Assembly (NCBI GenBank): GCA_002353225.1
Contig: DEJF01000028.1
Location: 1,599-17,398, forward strand
DNA: 15,800 nt
Reading direction: 5' to 3'
DNA from: Prevotella sp. UBA2755
GTDB lineage: Bacteria; Bacteroidota; Bacteroidia; Bacteroidales; Bacteroidaceae
Numbering within the stretch: the first letter of the stretch is position 1; the number at the start of each line of letters is the position of its first letter. Below the pieces are notes generated by a model. It saw only the letters and a list, made by a program, of their open reading frames with translations. It made no database searches and was not told the DNA's origin. Position numbers and translations under genes: made by a program. Of the stretch, positions 13,248 through 15,800 are shown in pieces.

Positions 13248-15392
13248 ATGGCAGCAATTGGAAAAATTAGAAGTTGGGGTCCCGTTCTCGCTACTGTGAT
13301 CGGTCTCGCCCTGTTTGCATTCATTGCCGAGGAAATGTTCCGCTCTTGTGAGGCTACAAGCAACGAGAAGCGCCAGCAGGTCGGCGAAGTGTTAGGTAAG
13401 AAAATCTCCGTACAGGATTTTCAGTCTCTGGTCGATGAGTACCAGTCGGTAATCAAAATGACCCAAGGTCGTGACAACCTCTCTGAGGAGGAGTTGAATC
13501 AGGTGAAGGATCAGGTATGGCAGCAGTATGTCAACAATACCATTATGGAGGCAGAGGCAAAGAAACTCGGTCTTACTGTTACTGACGAGGAACTCCAGAA
13601 TATCTTGAAGGCTGGAACGAATCCTATGTTGATGCAGACTCCGTTTGTCAATCAGCAGACAGGTCGCTTTGATGTGACACAACTCACTAAGTTCCTTGCC
13701 GACTATAAGAAGATGCAGGAACAGCCTCAGCAGGCTCAGGCTGCTGAGCAGTACAAGCAGATTTACGATTATTGGAAGTTCATTGAGAAGCAACTCCGTC
13801 AGAATACGCTGGGCATGAAATACCAGACCCTCCTCTCACAGTGTCTGATTTCCAACCCTGTTTCTGCTAAAATGGCATTCGACGCTCAGAATCAGGAGAG
13901 TGACATTCAACTCGCCACACTTCCTTACTCTGCTATCAAGGATAGTGACGTGGAGGTAAGCGAGTCAGACCTGAAGGCTAAGTATGACGAGGAAAAGGAA
14001 ATGTACAAGCAGTATTTCGAAAGCCGTGACATCAAGTATGTAGACTTCCAGGTAGTTGCTTCTGCTGCTGACCGTGCCGCATTGATGAAGACCATCAATG
14101 ACGCTCGTCAGAAGTTGGAGAGTGGGGCAGCACCCGCAGAGGTTGTTCGCAAGGCTCAGTCTCAGATCGCTTACTCAGGCATTGCCGCTACCAAGCGTGC
14201 TTTTGCTTCTGATATTGCTAACAAACTCGACTCTATGCAGATTGGTCAGGTCAGTGCTCCTTTCGAGACTGCCTACGATAATACCGTGAATGTGATTAAA
14301 CTGATTAATAAAGTACAGGCTCCTGACTCTATTGAGTATCGTCAGATTCAGGTCGGCGGTGCTACTGTTGAGGCTGCGCATAAGACAGCCGATAGTATCT
14401 TCACGGCCCTGAAGGGTGGTGCAGACTTTGAGGCTATTGCCAAGAAATATGGTCAGACAGGTGAGAAGCAGTGGCTGACATCCTCTATGTATGAGAATGC
14501 TCCTTCTATTGACGCTGACTCAAAGGCTTATCTTACTGCTTTAACAACATTGGCTCCTAATGAGTTGCAGAATGTGGAGTTCACACAGGGTAATATTGTC
14601 GTACAGGTTACCAACCGGAAGGCTATGGTTACCAAGTATGATGCTGCTGTTATCAAGCATACCATTGATTTCTCAAAGGATACCTACTCACAGGCTTATA
14701 ATAAGTTTAGTCAGTATGTTAGCGAGAATAAGTCTTTGGAGGGCTTGGAGAAGAACGCCCAGAAGTTCGGTTATAAGGTTCAGGAGCGTAAAGACCTTAT
14801 GAATTCTGAGCATAACGTGGCTGGTCTGCGTTCTACTCGTGACGCTATGAAGTGGATCTTCGATGCGAAGGCAGGCGATGTTTCTCCTCTCTATGAGTGT
14901 GGCAATAACGACCATTTGATGGTTATCGCCCTTACTAAGGTTCACCCTGCAGGTTATCGTGACCTTGCTTCGGTGGAGGATCAGGTAAAGCAGGAGGTTA
15001 TACGTGATAAGAAATTCGCCAAGGCTGCTGAGATGCTGAAAGGTGTTAACAGTCTCGATGCCGCTAAGCAGAAGGGCGCTAAGATTGACAGTGTTCGTCA
15101 GATTACCTTCTCTGCTCCTGTCTTCGTACAGGCTACTGGTACCAGTGAGCCCGCATTGAGTGGTGCTGTCGCTTCTGCCAAGGCTGGTCAGTTCAGTGCA
15201 GCCCCCATCAAGGGTAATGGTGGTGCCTTCCTCTTCAAGGTCATCGGTAAGAAGCAGCGTGAGAACGCAAAGTTCGACGCTAAGGCTCAGCAAGCACAAT
15301 TGAAGCAGCAGGCACTTCAGGCTGCCAGTCGTTTCATGAACGAACTCTATTTGAAGGCTAATGTGGTGGACAACCGCTACCTGTTCTTCTAA
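13248..15392 (+). CDS. ppiD: PpiD-like membrane-anchored periplasmic peptidyl-prolyl isomerase / chaperone
   Basis: The 714-residue protein has one N-terminal membrane helix (about 11-30, GPVLATVIGLALFAFIAEEM) after a short cytoplasmic MAAIGKIRSW. This is the PpiD signature, and the rest lies in the periplasm. Residues about 40-240 form a SurA-N-like helical chaperone domain (GEVLGKKISVQDFQSLVDEY, NTIMEAEAKKLGLTVTDEEL). Parvulin-like modules follow at about 260-355 and 357-457 (SIEYRQIQVGG...ADSIFTALKGGADFEAIAKKYG...APNELQNVEF...IVVQVTNRK), and a third region at about 540-680 repeats the pattern. PpiD-type proteins help fold substrates leaving SecYEG; isomerase activity is not assured. The AAAATG start follows an A-rich leader, as usual in Bacteroidetes. 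It has its own promoter, and an intrinsic terminator lies 116 bp after the stop. Confidence 0.92.
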   Translation: MAAIGKIRSWGPVLATVIGLALFAFIAEEMFRSCEATSNEKRQQVGEVLGKKISVQDFQSLVDEYQSVIKMTQGRDNLSEEELNQVKDQVWQQYVNNTIMEAEAKKLGLTVTDEELQNILKAGTNPMLMQTPFVNQQTGRFDVTQLTKFLADYKKMQEQPQQAQAAEQYKQIYDYWKFIEKQLRQNTLGMKYQTLLSQCLISNPVSAKMAFDAQNQESDIQLATLPYSAIKDSDVEVSESDLKAKYDEEKEMYKQYFESRDIKYVDFQVVASAADRAALMKTINDARQKLESGAAPAEVVRKAQSQIAYSGIAATKRAFASDIANKLDSMQIGQVSAPFETAYDNTVNVIKLINKVQAPDSIEYRQIQVGGATVEAAHKTADSIFTALKGGADFEAIAKKYGQTGEKQWLTSSMYENAPSIDADSKAYLTALTTLAPNELQNVEFTQGNIVVQVTNRKAMVTKYDAAVIKHTIDFSKDTYSQAYNKFSQYVSENKSLEGLEKNAQKFGYKVQERKDLMNSEHNVAGLRSTRDAMKWIFDAKAGDVSPLYECGNNDHLMVIALTKVHPAGYRDLASVEDQVKQEVIRDKKFAKAAEMLKGVNSLDAAKQKGAKIDSVRQITFSAPVFVQATGTSEPALSGAVASAKAGQFSAAPIKGNGGAFLFKVIGKKQRENAKFDAKAQQAQLKQQALQAASRFMNELYLKANVVDNRYLFF

Positions 15393-15508
15393 GAAGTAGT
15401 TAATACGCTTGTTTGGGATAAGAAAGTTTCCTAAAAGTTGGAAATCTGAGAGGGGTTTTGTACCATTATATCTGAATCCCCATCAAAGTATTTAAAGACT
15501 CTATACAA

Positions 15509-15552
15509 AAACGGCTGGCAGAGCAATGTTTCTGCCGGTCGTTTAGTTTTTT
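15509..15552 (+). terminator. Rho-independent terminator after the ppiD-like gene
   Basis: AAACGGCTGGCAGA (15509-15522) pairs along its full 14 nt with TCTGCCGGTCGTTT (15531-15544), using two G-T wobbles, around an 8-nt loop. It is followed by AGTTTTTT. This is a strong intrinsic terminator for plus-strand transcription. Nothing gene-like is seen between the ppiD-like stop and this hairpin. Confidence 0.88.
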
Positions 15553-15630
15553 GATAAATACTACATGTGATTTTTAAACACGAATAATCTGCAAATCATC
15601 CGTGTAAGTGGTTGGGTAACTGACTGGTTG

Positions 15631-15755
15631 CGAAGCCCGTACCTTCGACCTTCGACCCTTGCCCTTCGACCTTAGCCCCTTGCCCTTCGACCCTTGAAGG
15701 TACCGCCTTCACATGGAGGAAGCGGCATCCTCACATGCAGGAGGTATGGGCTTCG
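15631..15755. repeat. Composite inverted-repeat element enclosing a heptamer array and twin hairpins
   Basis: CGAAGCCCGTACC (15631-15643) pairs with GGTATGGGCTTCG (15743-15755) over 13 bp with a single wobble. Inside are a heptamer array (15644-15692) and two related mini-hairpins: CTTCACATGGAGGAAG (15707-15722) and CCTCACATGCAGGAGG (15729-15744). A competing pair, GTACCTTC (15639-15646) with GAAGGTAC (15696-15703), uses part of the outer left arm. The element could be a MITE-like repeat or a structured RNA; the sequence alone does not decide. Confidence 0.6.
15644..15692. repeat. Heptanucleotide tandem array in the 3' intergenic region
   Basis: Seven consecutive 7-bp units are present. Four are TTCGACC; the others are two CTTGCCC and one TTAGCCC. 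A partial unit, CTTGAAG, follows at 15693-15699. The period is strict although bases vary. TTCGACC differs by one base from the TTTGACC units at 321-334. Confidence 0.88.
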
Positions 15756-15778
15756 GAACAAAACAAGTTGTTTTGTTC
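15756..15778. repeat. 23-bp perfect palindrome
   Basis: GAACAAAACAA (15756-15766) and TTGTTTTGTTC (15768-15778) are exact inverted copies around a single G. The palindrome directly follows the composite element at 15631-15755. It could be part of that element, a dimeric protein-binding site or a hairpin. Confidence 0.6.
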
Positions 15779-15800
15779 TCATGGGAGGCATCCCTATCAT

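Larger units (their letters stand above)
15393..15800. other. Gene-poor 3' region with terminator and repeat elements
   Basis: No supported coding sequence is present in these 408 bp. From left to right they hold the ppiD-like terminator, a weak inverted pair ACACG / CGTGT (about 15579-15605), a composite inverted-repeat element with a heptamer array (15631-15755), a 23-bp palindrome (15756-15778) and a small GGGA-ggca-TCCC hairpin (15783-15794). A minus-strand reading frame of 42 codons (15800-15672) crosses these repeats and is not credible as a gene on this evidence. Confidence 0.7.

Noticed and set aside
14688..15299. Minus-strand open frame of 203 codons opposite the ppiD-like gene
   Set aside because: The plus-strand frame shows clear parvulin/PpiD homology. 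The opposite frame is a Leu/Thr/Ser-rich shadow without a promoter or recognisable fold.
15393..15508. TTTCC / GGAAA stem and GGGG..CCCC pairing downstream of the ppiD-like gene
   Set aside because: The stems are only 4-6 bp, with long or interrupted loops; the strong terminator at 15509-15552 explains this region better.
15644..15692. CRISPR-like array considered for the tandem repeats
   Set aside because: Units are 7 bp, contiguous and without unique spacers, and no cas genes are present.
15672..15800. Small minus-strand frame of 42 codons through the 3' repeats
   Set aside because: It is composed of repeat and palindrome sequence, has no recognisable similarity and touches the window edge. 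Its open state is explained by repeat composition.
1..15800. Search for a defence, toxin-antitoxin, phage, secretion-island or biosynthetic cluster
   Set aside because: All genes belong to housekeeping or envelope families common in Bacteroidales. No integrase, transposase, tRNA-linked boundary or abrupt composition change was seen.

Overview
The window looks like chromosomal backbone of a member of the Bacteroidales, most likely Prevotella or a close relative. The evidence is the protein families (a SecA of about 1120 residues with the Bacteroidetes-type architecture, a DUF4105/Lnb-type lipoprotein acyltransferase, a lipoprotein LptC), promoter-like TTTG / TAnnTTTG boxes instead of sigma70 hexamers, and A-rich rather than Shine-Dalgarno leaders. 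No phage, IS element, CRISPR array, tRNA, rRNA or defence locus was seen.

Layout. The left edge holds the first 14 codons of ilvE (minus strand) with its own consensus promoter. A minus-strand run, in transcription order, follows: secA (7112-3741), a lone ABC ATPase (3710-2976), a secreted subtilisin-like peptidase (2964-1561), xseA (1501-317) and xseB (309-127). The gaps are 30, 11, 59 and 7 bp, so this is probably one transcript starting from a -7 box near 7160. To its right, also on the minus strand, a DUF4105/Lnb gene (9773-8589) overlaps by ATGA a gene for an alkaline-phosphatase-superfamily protein that has lost its recognisable metal ligands (8592-7219). A 79-bp divergent region separates these from a plus-strand run: outer-membrane barrel (9853-11166), lptC (11151-11822), a CorC/HlyC-type CBS membrane protein (11819-13102), then a PpiD-like periplasmic folding factor (13248-15392) with its own promoter, a structured leader and a strong terminator. 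About 400 bp without a supported gene close the window.

Function. Most genes serve the cell envelope: export (SecA), lipoprotein maturation (Lnb), LPS export (LptC), folding of exported proteins (PpiD-like) and an outer-membrane barrel. ExoVII (XseAB) is the exception.

The most unusual structure is a family of degenerate tandem repeats with a strict 7-bp period at five places. Array 321-348 encodes the last ten residues of XseA. Array 1505-1560 fills the xseA/peptidase gap. Array 3709-3743 runs from the ABC start codon to the secA stop codon. Array 12623-12664 is a 42-bp in-frame insert inside a CBS domain. Array 15644-15692 lies inside a larger inverted-repeat element. Unit sequences differ between arrays (TTTAACC, CTAATTC, CCAACAG, TTCGACC), but on one strand most units carry GG every 7 bp. 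A second type of small element, a palindrome, is inserted in frame in the ABC ATPase. These elements, with the composite hairpin element at 15631-15778, are the best candidates here for something little described.
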